Shown: positions 1-5,123, counted from the first letter of the stretch. The stretch: 5,123 nt of DNA from Rhodocyclaceae bacterium (GCA_020849155.1 JADLGU010000298.1:1-5123), one strand, 5' to 3'. Made by a program: numbers and translations. Notes: generated by a model from the sequence alone, not told the origin.

Positions 1-63
1 GCTGCGGGCCATCCACCGGCTTTGCGGGATCACCTCGATGTTCAGGTCGTTCGGTTTGTTCAT
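1..63 (-). CDS. 5' end of an unrecognised minus-strand gene (partial)
   Basis: Reading the minus strand from an ATG at 63-61, an open frame runs off the left edge of the window. Twenty-one codons are visible, with a protein beginning MNKPNDLNIEVIPQ. The codons are typical of the window (CTG, ATC, GTG, CCG). A weak GAG-type ribosome site lies 6 bases before the ATG. The gene diverges from the plus-strand unit that starts at 222, so the 158 bases between probably hold both promoters. I do not recognise the protein. Too little is visible to name a family, and the start is the only ATG that fits. Confidence rests on the start context and codon use alone. Confidence 0.5.
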   Translation of the reverse strand, partial: MNKPNDLNIEVIPQSRWMARS

Positions 64-186
64 GGCGTTCTCGTCGTCTCGGGTTCGTAAAACGGTTGCG
101 CCGATGATTGCATAGGCCGAGAAGGGTCCGCGACGACAAACCCTTGCACGGATGGCGGGGGTTGAGCCGTTTTTGGTTCTGGTGCG

Positions 187-224
187 TTGCCGCACATGCG
201 GGGAATGGATATTTTCCCGGCATG
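187..224 (+). promoter_or_regulatory. Candidate promoter with overlapping 11-bp-arm inverted repeat at a start codon
   Basis: TTGCCG (187-192) and TATTTT (210-215) are 17 bases apart, a sigma-70-like pair. An inverted repeat covers the same stretch: CATGCGGGGAA (195-205) and TTCCCGGCATG (214-224), 10 of 11 positions paired, with an 8-base centre. It spans the -10 box, and its right arm ends with the ATG of the next gene. A smaller dyad, GTGCG/CGCAC (182-195), overlaps the -35 box. The predicted transcription start would fall at or next to the ATG, and no good Shine-Dalgarno is visible. The site could be an operator for autoregulation, or, on a longer transcript, a hairpin that hides the start codon. 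Confidence 0.45.
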
Positions 225-563
225 ACGCAATTGACCCAATCCATTCGCACGTCCAGCCTGTCTGAACAGGTGGCGCCTTTCGACCTAGTGATGCACCGCG
301 AGGTCGGCGAAGACGAGCATGTGGTAATGCTGTGCAACCGCACCGCCTATGCCGTGTGCCGTGTTTTCCCGAGCCGCCAGATCAGCACCAGCCCCAACTT
401 CCATGTCCAGAACGGAACGGGACTGCTCAATGCGCCACTCACGCCCGATGGCCTGCGCGAGTTGCTGCACTGGACAGACCGCAAGACGGCGCTCGCACGC
501 TTCACCCTCATGCTGCGGGAGCTGGCCGCCGGCGTGCGTCCCGCCATCGGGAGCATCGGCTAA
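222..563 (+). CDS. Hypothetical protein, 113 residues, first gene of a three-gene unit
   Basis: I do not recognise the family. The protein is soluble in appearance, with no signal peptide or membrane segment. It has a strand-rich middle (around residues 33-50, with Cys38 and Cys46) and a helical C-terminal third (about residues 75-103). The ATG at 222 was chosen because the frame upstream of it has only a TTG at 108 and reads as low-quality coding. This ATG lies inside the right arm of an inverted repeat and lacks a clear Shine-Dalgarno. An internal ATG at 291 (residue 24) is an alternative start. Its stop is 2 bases before the next ATG, so translation is probably coupled to the DUF1173-like gene, suggesting a shared role. 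Codon use matches a real gene throughout. Confidence 0.75.
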   Translation: MTQLTQSIRTSSLSEQVAPFDLVMHREVGEDEHVVMLCNRTAYAVCRVFPSRQISTSPNFHVQNGTGLLNAPLTPDGLRELLHWTDRKTALARFTLMLRELAAGVRPAIGSIG

Positions 564-565
564 CC

Positions 566-1711
566 ATGCAAGCTGCACCCAGCCAGCGCATCTCGATCGG
601 CGGGCAGGCGCATCTCGCCACCTGGTTAATGATGACGCCGGCCGGCCAGCGGGCGCTGGCAGCGGCGCACCAGCAACGGTTGCAATTGCGATGCCTGTGC
701 GTGGGTCACGGAGTGGACATGTACGTGGCGAGGCGCGGGACCACTTTCTATCTGGCACGCATGCCCGGCACGGGGATGCTGCATGCCGAGGACTGCCCTT
801 CGGCGGAGGGGGCCAACCTGTTCTCCGGGGCCGATAGCTATCTCGCTGGGGCAATGACGGAGTCACCGGACGGCCGGCTGTCCGTGCAGTACGCCGATGG
901 TGGGCCGGTCAGCATCGAGGGACTCCTGGACCTGATGATCGAGATGGCGGAGTTGAATGTCCTGCGCCCCGACGCGGGCCAGCGCACCTGGCGTGACGCA
1001 CGCAAGGCCCTGGCCGAAGGCGCCGAAGACATCATCACGCCCGATGGGAGCCTCGCCGCACAGATCCTGCTGCCGCACGCTTTCAACAAGGACAGCTACG
1101 CAACCGAACGGGTTGGACAGGAGGCCTTCCTGACCGTGCCGGACTGCGCGCGACTGGTTTGCGCGCCGTTGCGCGAGCTGCGACCGACCGCCTATGGCTG
1201 GCGGGTTATCCTCAAGCACATGCCAGACACCCGTTTCTGGCTGTCCCGCACGGTCGCCGAGTCCCTGGTGGAGCGAGCCGCCGGCACCTTTAATCCGGGC
1301 GCACCGCCGTTGCCAAGCCTTGCCCTGATGCGCGTCAAGCAAGGAGGCAAGCCGGGCGAGTTTCGGGTCTCTGACATCGCGCTGCGCCGCACCGACCGCC
1401 GCTTTATGCCCTGCCTGTCCGAGCAGGAGGCGCAGGTGGCCGACGAACTCTCCGCAGCGCGCCGCGCGCTGCTGCGGCCGCTGCGCTTCGATGCGCCCTG
1501 GCCGCGGGCTCTGGCCGACTACGCCCTGCTCGACTGCGCCGGAGCCCCCCTGCCGGTCCTGGTGCTGGCTCCGACCGGCAGCGAAGCGCTGGATCTCTCC
1601 AAGAGGTTCCTGGCCGGTGCGCTGCGCCACCGCAGCGACTTCCCATGCAGCGTGTGGGAGCGCACCGGCTGGTCCTCGCCGCCGCCCGAGGCGGCCGCCG
1701 TCGCCAACTGA
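566..1711 (+). CDS. DUF1173-family protein, 381 residues
   Basis: The N-terminal part resembles the DUF1173 family, proteins of about 400 residues of unknown function that I associate with plasmids and integrative elements. The diagnostic stretch is a CLC motif (Cys43, Cys45) followed by VDMYVARR (50-57), then RMPGTGMLHAEDC (65-77). The C-x-C plus H-x3-C arrangement (Cys43, Cys45, His73, Cys77) could bind a metal such as zinc; this is inference. No signal peptide or membrane segment is evident. The C-terminal region is rich in Leu, Ala and Arg and ends in a Pro/Ala tail. The ATG follows the previous stop by 2 bases, with GGGAG 12 bases upstream. Longer in-frame starts exist but would overlap most of the upstream gene. 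Role unknown; the family match is from memory of its motifs. Confidence 0.8.
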   Translation: MQAAPSQRISIGGQAHLATWLMMTPAGQRALAAAHQQRLQLRCLCVGHGVDMYVARRGTTFYLARMPGTGMLHAEDCPSAEGANLFSGADSYLAGAMTESPDGRLSVQYADGGPVSIEGLLDLMIEMAELNVLRPDAGQRTWRDARKALAEGAEDIITPDGSLAAQILLPHAFNKDSYATERVGQEAFLTVPDCARLVCAPLRELRPTAYGWRVILKHMPDTRFWLSRTVAESLVERAAGTFNPGAPPLPSLALMRVKQGGKPGEFRVSDIALRRTDRRFMPCLSEQEAQVADELSAARRALLRPLRFDAPWPRALADYALLDCAGAPLPVLVLAPTGSEALDLSKRFLAGALRHRSDFPCSVWERTGWSSPPPEAAAVAN

Positions 1712-1725
1712 GAAAAAAGACGCCG

Positions 1726-2058
1726 ATGATCCTAACCACAACCGATGCCATCGAGGGCCAGCCGGTCAAGGAGTATCTCGGCCTTGTCGTCTCGGAAGTC
1801 ATCCTTGGCGCCAACGCTCTCAAGGACATGGTGTCCTCCGTGCGCGATTTCATCGGCGGTCGAGTCAATGGGATGGAGGGCGCATTGAGCGACGCCCGTG
1901 AGGAAGCCCTCAACAACATCGCCGCCGAGGCGGAGAAGCTGGGGGCGAACGCCATCGTCGGCATCAACATCGACTACGAAACTCTGGGCCAGCACGGAAC
2001 CATGCTGATGGTTTGCGCCAGCGGCACCGCCGTCATGGTCAATTCCGGACAGGGATGA
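1726..2058 (+). CDS. YbjQ/UPF0145-family protein, 110 residues
   Basis: This is a small cytoplasmic protein of the YbjQ_1 family (also called UPF0145 or DUF74), often labelled putative heavy-metal-binding, though its biochemical role is not settled. The whole protein matches the usual length of about 105-110 residues. Recognisable features are the N-terminal EYLGLVVSEVILGAN segment, a helix with REEALNNIAAEAEKLGANAIVGI, and the closing strand ending in GTAVMV. It starts 14 bases after the DUF1173-like gene with only a weak purine-rich leader (GAGAAAAAAG), and is probably the third gene of that unit. Members are thought to form pentameric rings. Nothing nearby points to metal resistance, so a function cannot be inferred from context. 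Confidence 0.9.
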   Translation: MILTTTDAIEGQPVKEYLGLVVSEVILGANALKDMVSSVRDFIGGRVNGMEGALSDAREEALNNIAAEAEKLGANAIVGINIDYETLGQHGTMLMVCASGTAVMVNSGQG

Positions 2059-2163
2059 GGCTGAAATGAACTGGCGGAATTCATTAGTGACGACACCTTG
2101 CGTGGGAAACGGTCGAAAAAAATCAGAACACCCACCCCCGTCCTGACATTTTGGTTTAAGCAA

Positions 2164-2186
2164 CCGGCCAGTGACGTTGCGGCCGG
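2164..2186. promoter_or_regulatory. GC-only inverted repeat in the leader of the binding-protein gene
   Basis: CCGGCC (2164-2169) and GGCCGG (2181-2186) are exact inverted copies with an 11-base centre. They end 35 bases before the ATG at 2222 and 21 bases before its TGAGGA ribosome site. It could be an operator or a leader hairpin. The arms are short and GC-rich, so chance is a real possibility in this genome. No convincing -35/-10 pair is visible in the 163-base gap. Confidence 0.3.
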
Positions 2187-2221
2187 AGGTTACCCCTTTT
2201 AACTTTCTGAGGATTCTGACT

Positions 2222-3169
2222 ATGCAACGCATCAAGCTGTCCCTCTTCGCCGCTTCCCTGCTCGTCTATGCGGCCGCAAGCTATGCCAACCCCAAGCAGG
2301 TTACCAACCCAAACGCCGCCGTGGTTGCGCCAACCTTCCAGTTTTGCATCATGGAAGGTGTCGGCAAGCAGCAGAATCAAGGTGAAGCAGAGGCCATGTG
2401 GGAACCCCTGCAGCAGGTGGTAAACAAGACGCTGGGCGCGAAGACCCGCTTCAACCTCTACCAAAACTTCGCCCTGATCGAGCGCGACATCAAGGATCAG
2501 AATTGCGACATCGCTCTGATCAAGCCGGTTCACTACGCCGGCATGGCCATGCGCGAGTACGGCTACGAGCCGGTGGTTCAGGTCGGCGGGGCCTACGTCG
2601 GCAACTTCATCGTGCACCGCGACTCGAAAATCAAGTCCTACGAGGATCTCGCCGGCAAGACGATCATGCTTCCCGACGAGAAGTCGCTGCAGTCGCTCCT
2701 GGCCAAGCGCTACATCAAGGAACATCCGCTCAACCCGCCGCCCGTTATCAAGCACACGCGCTTGCAGGAAACCGTTCTCTACTCGGTCGAGACTGGTCTG
2801 GCCGACGCCGGCTGGGTCAATCCAACCCTGGCCGCGCAATGGGTGGACAAGGGGTCGGGCTGGATGACCGGGGCGATCCGTGAATCCGTCATCCAGAGCC
2901 TCGAGAAGAACAACGACACCCGCCGCATCGAGGAACTGAAGGAGGAGGCGGCCAAGAAACAGCGCATCCTGCACAAATCCGATCCCTATCCGTACTGGGT
3001 CGTGGTGGCCTCGAAGAAGGTTAACGGGCGCAGCGGGCAAATCAGGCAGGCGCTGCTGCAGTTCGCGCAGGATCCGGCAAACAAGGCCACTCTCGAGGGC
3101 CTCGGCATCAAGAAGGGCTTCATCGAGGTCGACGACAAGGCCCGCAAGTTCTACGAATCACTCATCTAA
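2222..3169 (+). CDS. PhnD-type periplasmic substrate-binding protein, 315 residues
   Basis: This is an exported solute-binding protein of the phosphate/phosphite/phosphonate family (PhnD-like). Residues 1-22 are a Sec signal: QRIKLS, a hydrophobic core, then ASYA with likely cleavage after Ala22. Family features are the CDIALIKPVHYAG segment (95-107), matching the usual D-x-A-x3-P-x2-Y, and SYEDLAGKTI (139-148), matching the DLxGK hinge. The S-T-S-G phosphonate-pocket motif that normally follows is replaced by PDEKSLQS (151-158), so the ligand may not be a phosphonate. Two cysteines remain in the mature protein (42 and 95). The ATG at 2222 has TGAGGA 8 bases upstream. No permease or ATPase gene is adjacent; instead an FAH-family enzyme follows after 22 bases. 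It may serve a distant transporter or a sensor kinase, as PhnD-like AioX does for arsenite. Confidence 0.88.
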   Translation: MQRIKLSLFAASLLVYAAASYANPKQVTNPNAAVVAPTFQFCIMEGVGKQQNQGEAEAMWEPLQQVVNKTLGAKTRFNLYQNFALIERDIKDQNCDIALIKPVHYAGMAMREYGYEPVVQVGGAYVGNFIVHRDSKIKSYEDLAGKTIMLPDEKSLQSLLAKRYIKEHPLNPPPVIKHTRLQETVLYSVETGLADAGWVNPTLAAQWVDKGSGWMTGAIRESVIQSLEKNNDTRRIEELKEEAAKKQRILHKSDPYPYWVVVASKKVNGRSGQIRQALLQFAQDPANKATLEGLGIKKGFIEVDDKARKFYESLI

Positions 3170-3191
3170 CCCAAGAAAGGAAGAAGAAAGC

Positions 3192-3950
3192 ATGAAGATC
3201 GTACGCATCAAGAAAGCAGGGCAAAGCGCCTGGGCGCGCATGGACAAGGAAGATGAATTCACCCTGCTCGACGGCGCGATGGCCCCGACGAAACAGCATG
3301 CCCGGCTGGGTCAGGCCGGCGTCTCCACCCTACCGGCCTGCGACCCGGCGAATTTCCTTGCCCTCTGGAACAACTCTCGCGTGGCCGCCGAGAAGTTGGG
3401 TCGCGCCATCCCCACCGAGGCCCTTTACTTCATGAAGCCGCAGACCTGCCTCTCCGGCCATGGCGACAAGGTGCCCCACCCCGGCCAGGGCCACAATATG
3501 ATCCTGGAAGCCGAACTGGGCATCGTGATCGGCAAGAAGGCCAAGGACGTTCCGCTGGAGGATGTGGCCAAGGTGATCTTGGGCTACACCTGCATCAACG
3601 ACTTCACCGCCAAGAACGTCGTCGGCAAGGACAAGAGCTTCCCGCAGTACACGCGCGGCAAGGGTTTCGACGGCTTCGGCGGCGTCGGCCCCTGTGTCGA
3701 AACGACGCGGCCGGATCCGGAGGCGCGCATCCGCGGGTTCATCAACAACCGCATGGTCCAGGACTATCCGGTGAAGGACCTGATCATCCAGCCCGAGGAA
3801 TTGGTCGCCTACCTGTCGCGGCAGATGACCCTGCAGCCCGGCGACGTGATCGCCTGCGGCACCTCGCTCGGCGCCGAAACGGTCGTGGCGGGCGACGTGG
3901 TCGACGTGACGGTCGACGGCATCGGCCTGCTGCGCAGCCACATCATCTAA
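3192..3950 (+). CDS. Fumarylacetoacetate hydrolase (FAH) family enzyme, 252 residues
   Basis: The FAH superfamily covers metal-dependent enzymes that cleave, decarboxylate, hydrate or isomerise beta-keto or enol acids, typically late in aromatic or sugar-acid breakdown. The catalytic C-terminal domain is complete. Predicted Mg/Mn ligands are Glu106 and Glu108 (EAELGIVIGKK) and Asp137 (INDFTAKN). Lys157 in the TRGKGFDGFG stretch matches the conserved active-site lysine, followed by GVGPCVET. The tail holds LQPGDVIACGTS and a closing beta strand. Residues 1-75 form the short N-terminal domain seen in HpcE/2-keto-4-pentenoate hydratase-like members. No signal peptide, so cytoplasmic. A purine-rich AAAGGAAGAAG leader precedes the ATG. 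The reaction cannot be assigned within the superfamily: hydratase, isomerase, decarboxylase and hydrolase all share these motifs. Confidence 0.93.
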   Translation: MKIVRIKKAGQSAWARMDKEDEFTLLDGAMAPTKQHARLGQAGVSTLPACDPANFLALWNNSRVAAEKLGRAIPTEALYFMKPQTCLSGHGDKVPHPGQGHNMILEAELGIVIGKKAKDVPLEDVAKVILGYTCINDFTAKNVVGKDKSFPQYTRGKGFDGFGGVGPCVETTRPDPEARIRGFINNRMVQDYPVKDLIIQPEELVAYLSRQMTLQPGDVIACGTSLGAETVVAGDVVDVTVDGIGLLRSHII

Positions 3951-3962
3951 CCAGGAGGAAGC

Positions 3963-4157
3963 ATGAACACCAAACAAACCCAACCCGCGACCGAAGTCGA
4001 AAACCACAGCCGCCGCCAGTTCCTGCGCCAAGCCGCCGCCGGCGCGGTGATCGCCGCGCCCCTCACCGGCGCGGTGGCCGCCGTCAATCCGGCCAAGGAA
4101 GCCCAGGCGGATGCGGCGCCGAGCGCGCTCTCCGACGACGCCTGGATCGCCGCCTAA
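3963..4157 (+). CDS. Small Tat-signal protein, 64 residues
   Basis: A twin-arginine signal dominates the protein: SRRQFLR at 16-22, then a weakly hydrophobic Ala/Gly-rich stretch (24-41) and possible cleavage sites after Ala39 (AVA) or Ala51 (ADA). The mature part would be only about 13-25 residues, ending SDDAWIAA. The gene has the strongest ribosome site in the window (AGGAGG, 4 bases before the ATG) and lies 12 bases after the FAH gene, so it is clearly part of that unit. It resembles in size the short Tat proteins found next to formate dehydrogenases, but lacks the C-terminal Tyr/His-rich motif I associate with them. It could be a partner or chaperone-recruiting subunit, an exported peptide, or the remnant of a longer Tat-exported enzyme. 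Confidence 0.85.
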   Translation: MNTKQTQPATEVENHSRRQFLRQAAAGAVIAAPLTGAVAAVNPAKEAQADAAPSALSDDAWIAA

Positions 4158-4186
4158 GGCGTGGCGACGGTACAAGGTCGTACGAA

Positions 4187-4211
4187 ATCGCCCGGCAGCC
4201 TGCCGGGCGAT
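4187..4211. terminator. Perfect GC-rich hairpin after the binding-protein/FAH/Tat unit
   Basis: ATCGCCCGGCAG and CTGCCGGGCGAT are exact inverted copies around one base, giving about an 11-bp stem with a 3-base loop. It begins 29 bases after the Tat gene stop and is the strongest hairpin in the window. There is no T-run on the plus side (GCCCCC follows) and only TTTCG on the minus side, so intrinsic termination is uncertain. It ends 9 bases before the GGGGA ribosome site of the next gene, so it may instead act as a 3'-end stabiliser or processing hairpin. Confidence 0.6.
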
Positions 4212-4232
4212 GCCCCCAACGGGGAACGCCAA

Positions 4233-4430
4233 ATGAAACAACCTGAAACCTGGATAGCGCGCCTAGCACCTTTGTTAATGGCCATCGGCGTGCTTGTCAT
4301 CGCATGGCTGCTCACCAGAATCATTTCCGATGGCAGCGAAATTACGGCGATGCTTGAAACGCCTGTGCGCGACATGAAATTCGGGCAGGTAGTCGGCCTC
4401 ATCGTGTTTGCGTGGGTGCTGTTCAAGTGA
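4233..4430 (+). CDS. Small two-segment membrane protein, 65 residues
   Basis: I do not recognise the family. The protein has a likely membrane segment at about residues 9-28 (LAPLLMAIGVLVIAWLL core) and a second hydrophobic stretch at 50-64 (GQVVGLIVFAWVLF) that runs to the C-terminus, joined by a short charged loop with SDGSEI and RDMKF. The ATG at 4233 has GGGGA 7 bases upstream. A GTG at 4161 in frame would add 24 residues encoded through the hairpin, which is implausible. The stop overlaps the start of the next gene by 4 bases (GTGA), which indicates coupled translation. Base composition is noticeably less GC-rich than in the genes before it. It may anchor a small complex with the next protein, or belong to an element's entry-exclusion or toxin-like functions; nothing decides this. 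Confidence 0.65.
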   Translation: MKQPETWIARLAPLLMAIGVLVIAWLLTRIISDGSEITAMLETPVRDMKFGQVVGLIVFAWVLFK

Positions 4431-4654
4431 GTGAGCCGCTCAAGCAAGGTGATCGCGTAATTCTCGCGCGCGTCACCCTGAACGTCATCATCCCGAATGG
4501 TCGAGCGACAGAGCAGCAAATATCTGACTGGCTGCGCTTTCACCTGTCCCAATCGGGCATGCTCCGCAACACGAACCCGCTGATCGACCAGGAGCCGGAG
4601 GTCATTGCCTCGTCCATCACCTGGGATATAGAGCGTGCCGGCACTCTTGGCTGA
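4427..4654 (+). CDS. Hypothetical small soluble protein, 75 residues
   Basis: I do not recognise this protein. It starts at GTG 4427, overlapping the stop of the membrane-protein gene by 4 bases; an earlier in-frame GTG at 4412 is possible but lies deeper inside the upstream gene. The predicted pattern is strand (VILARVTLNVII, 11-22), helix (ATEQQISDWLRFHLSQ, 27-42), loop with LRNTNPL, then strand (VIASSITWDI, 60-69). This beta-alpha-beta order suggests a compact single domain. No cysteines, signal or membrane segment. Codon use is more relaxed than in the FAH unit, like its upstream partner. The coupling implies the two proteins are made in similar amounts and may interact. Confidence 0.65.
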   Translation: MSEPLKQGDRVILARVTLNVIIPNGRATEQQISDWLRFHLSQSGMLRNTNPLIDQEPEVIASSITWDIERAGTLG

Positions 4655-4708
4655 TCCCGGCAGTTAAACCAAACGCACTACCCTTGCCTGCGTAACCTTG
4701 CTGGTGTA

Positions 4709-4734
4709 GCCGGAGCATCTGCTTCGGCCATTTT
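4709..4734 (+). terminator. Hairpin with T-run just before the dnaN ribosome site (terminator or attenuator)
   Basis: The sequence GCCGGAGC-ATCT-GCTTCGGC (4709-4728) forms an 8-bp stem (one G-T pair) with a 4-base loop, followed after two bases by TTTT (4731-4734). This is a plausible intrinsic terminator for the two small genes. However, only 22 bases separate the T-run from the dnaN ATG, leaving no room for a promoter. Partial read-through or attenuation in the dnaN leader therefore fits better than a simple stop. Confidence 0.5.
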
Positions 4735-4756
4735 CACCAAGAAAGGAGTTACGCAT

Positions 4757-5123
4757 ATGCAGTTATCCACGACCAAGGAGTCGTTGGCCGCACCGCTCGG
4801 CCTAGTGTCCGGTGCCGCCGATACGCGCGGGACTGTGCCAATGCTCGGCACGGTTCTTCTCAAAGCGACCGGGGGCAAGCTGTCCATGTTGTGCAGCGAC
4901 ACCGGCGTCTTGGCGCGCGCCCTGTCCTCTTGCGAGGTCAGGAGCGAGGGTGAGATCGCCGTCGATGTGCGACGTTTCTACGATCTCATTCGCGCCGTTC
5001 CGGAAAAGCAGCCCCTTGAACTCAGCCTTGAGGACAAGGGTTCGCTGCTCGTCAAATCGGGACGCTCCCGCTTCCGCCTTCCCACCCATCCGGCCGCCGA
5101 GTACCCGCGCATGGAACCCAAGA
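4757..5123 (+). CDS. dnaN: DNA polymerase III beta sliding clamp homologue (DnaN), N-terminal part
   Basis: The beta clamp is a ring that tethers DNA polymerase III to its template; full proteins have about 366-375 residues in three similar domains. The first 122 residues are visible, covering domain 1. Hallmarks are MQLSTTKESL at the start, TVPMLGTVLLKA (26-37) matching the usual TLPILxNVLL, a CSDTGVLARA segment matching the T-D-x-E region, GEIAVDVRRFYDLIRAVP, and SGRSRFRLPTHPAAEYP, which is near-canonical. The usual Arg/His-rich and Asn positions in the TLPILxN stretch differ, which suggests a diverged copy. A good GGAG lies 8 bases before the ATG. The neighbours are small orphan genes, not dnaA or gyrB, so this is probably an accessory clamp carried by a mobile or island region. 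The 3' end lies outside the window. Confidence 0.9.
   Translation, partial: MQLSTTKESLAAPLGLVSGAADTRGTVPMLGTVLLKATGGKLSMLCSDTGVLARALSSCEVRSEGEIAVDVRRFYDLIRAVPEKQPLELSLEDKGSLLVKSGRSRFRLPTHPAAEYPRMEPK

Noticed and set aside
332..565. N-terminal extension of the DUF1173-like frame upstream of 566
   Set aside because: It would overlap nearly all of the better-supported 222-563 gene, and the family motifs begin soon after the ATG at 566.
863..1741. Long minus-strand open frame (292 codons) opposite the DUF1173-like gene
   Set aside because: It is the antisense shadow of a GC-rich gene; the composition is Arg/Gly/Gln-rich with no recognisable domain, and the plus-strand frame has family motifs.
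2098..2126. TTGCGT-N17-AATCAG as a promoter for the binding-protein unit
   Set aside because: The -10 match is poor and no other supporting element was found; no promoter in this gap is convincing by eye.
2156..3040. Minus-strand open frame (294 codons) opposite the binding-protein gene
   Set aside because: The plus strand encodes a clear signal peptide and PhnD-type motifs; the antisense product is low-complexity Leu/Val/Gly/Asp with no domain.
3330..4241. Minus-strand open frame (303 codons) opposite the FAH and Tat genes
   Set aside because: It spans two unrelated plus-strand genes and the hairpin, which a real gene would not mirror so closely; its Gly/Asp/Val/His-rich product is typical of antisense of GC-rich codons.
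1..5123. CRISPR arrays, tRNA genes or insertion-sequence ends
   Set aside because: No regularly spaced repeats, no cloverleaf-like segment and no transposase frame were seen on either strand.

Overview
The window is GC-rich and looks proteobacterial. Codon use and gene types are most like betaproteobacterial accessory DNA such as an integrative element, plasmid or genomic island. That assignment is inference: no rRNA, integrase or conjugation gene is visible. Support for it comes from a DUF1173-family protein (a family I associate with mobile elements), a DnaN sliding clamp whose neighbours are not dnaA or gyrB, and several small orphan genes.

Layout. (1) Bases 1-63 hold the 5' end of a minus-strand gene. 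It diverges across a 158-base gap from a plus-strand unit of three closely spaced genes: an unrecognised 113-residue protein (222-563), a DUF1173-like protein (566-1711) and a YbjQ/UPF0145-family protein (1726-2058). The first start codon lies in an 11-bp-arm inverted repeat that also covers a plausible -10 box. (2) After a 163-base gap comes a different kind of unit (2222-4157): an exported PhnD-type substrate-binding protein, a fumarylacetoacetate hydrolase (FAH) family enzyme, and a 64-residue protein that is almost entirely a Tat signal. Shine-Dalgarno sites are strong and the genes are 12-22 bases apart. No ABC permease or ATPase accompanies the binding protein. The unit is followed by a perfect GC-rich hairpin (4187-4211). 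(3) Two small overlapping genes follow, a 65-residue membrane protein and a 75-residue soluble protein (4233-4654). (4) A second hairpin with a short T-run (4709-4734) lies just before the Shine-Dalgarno of a DnaN-type beta clamp (4757 to the window end). Only its first domain is in view.

How the parts may fit together. The flanking genes (DUF1173, YbjQ, small ORFs, DnaN) read as element backbone or maintenance functions. The central three genes read as cargo: a periplasmic ligand binder, a cytoplasmic C-C-bond hydrolase or isomerase, and a Tat-targeted peptide. Their joint substrate cannot be told from sequence alone. The most interesting points are this orphan three-gene cassette, the accessory sliding clamp with a hairpin in its leader, and the operator-like dyad at the first plus-strand gene.
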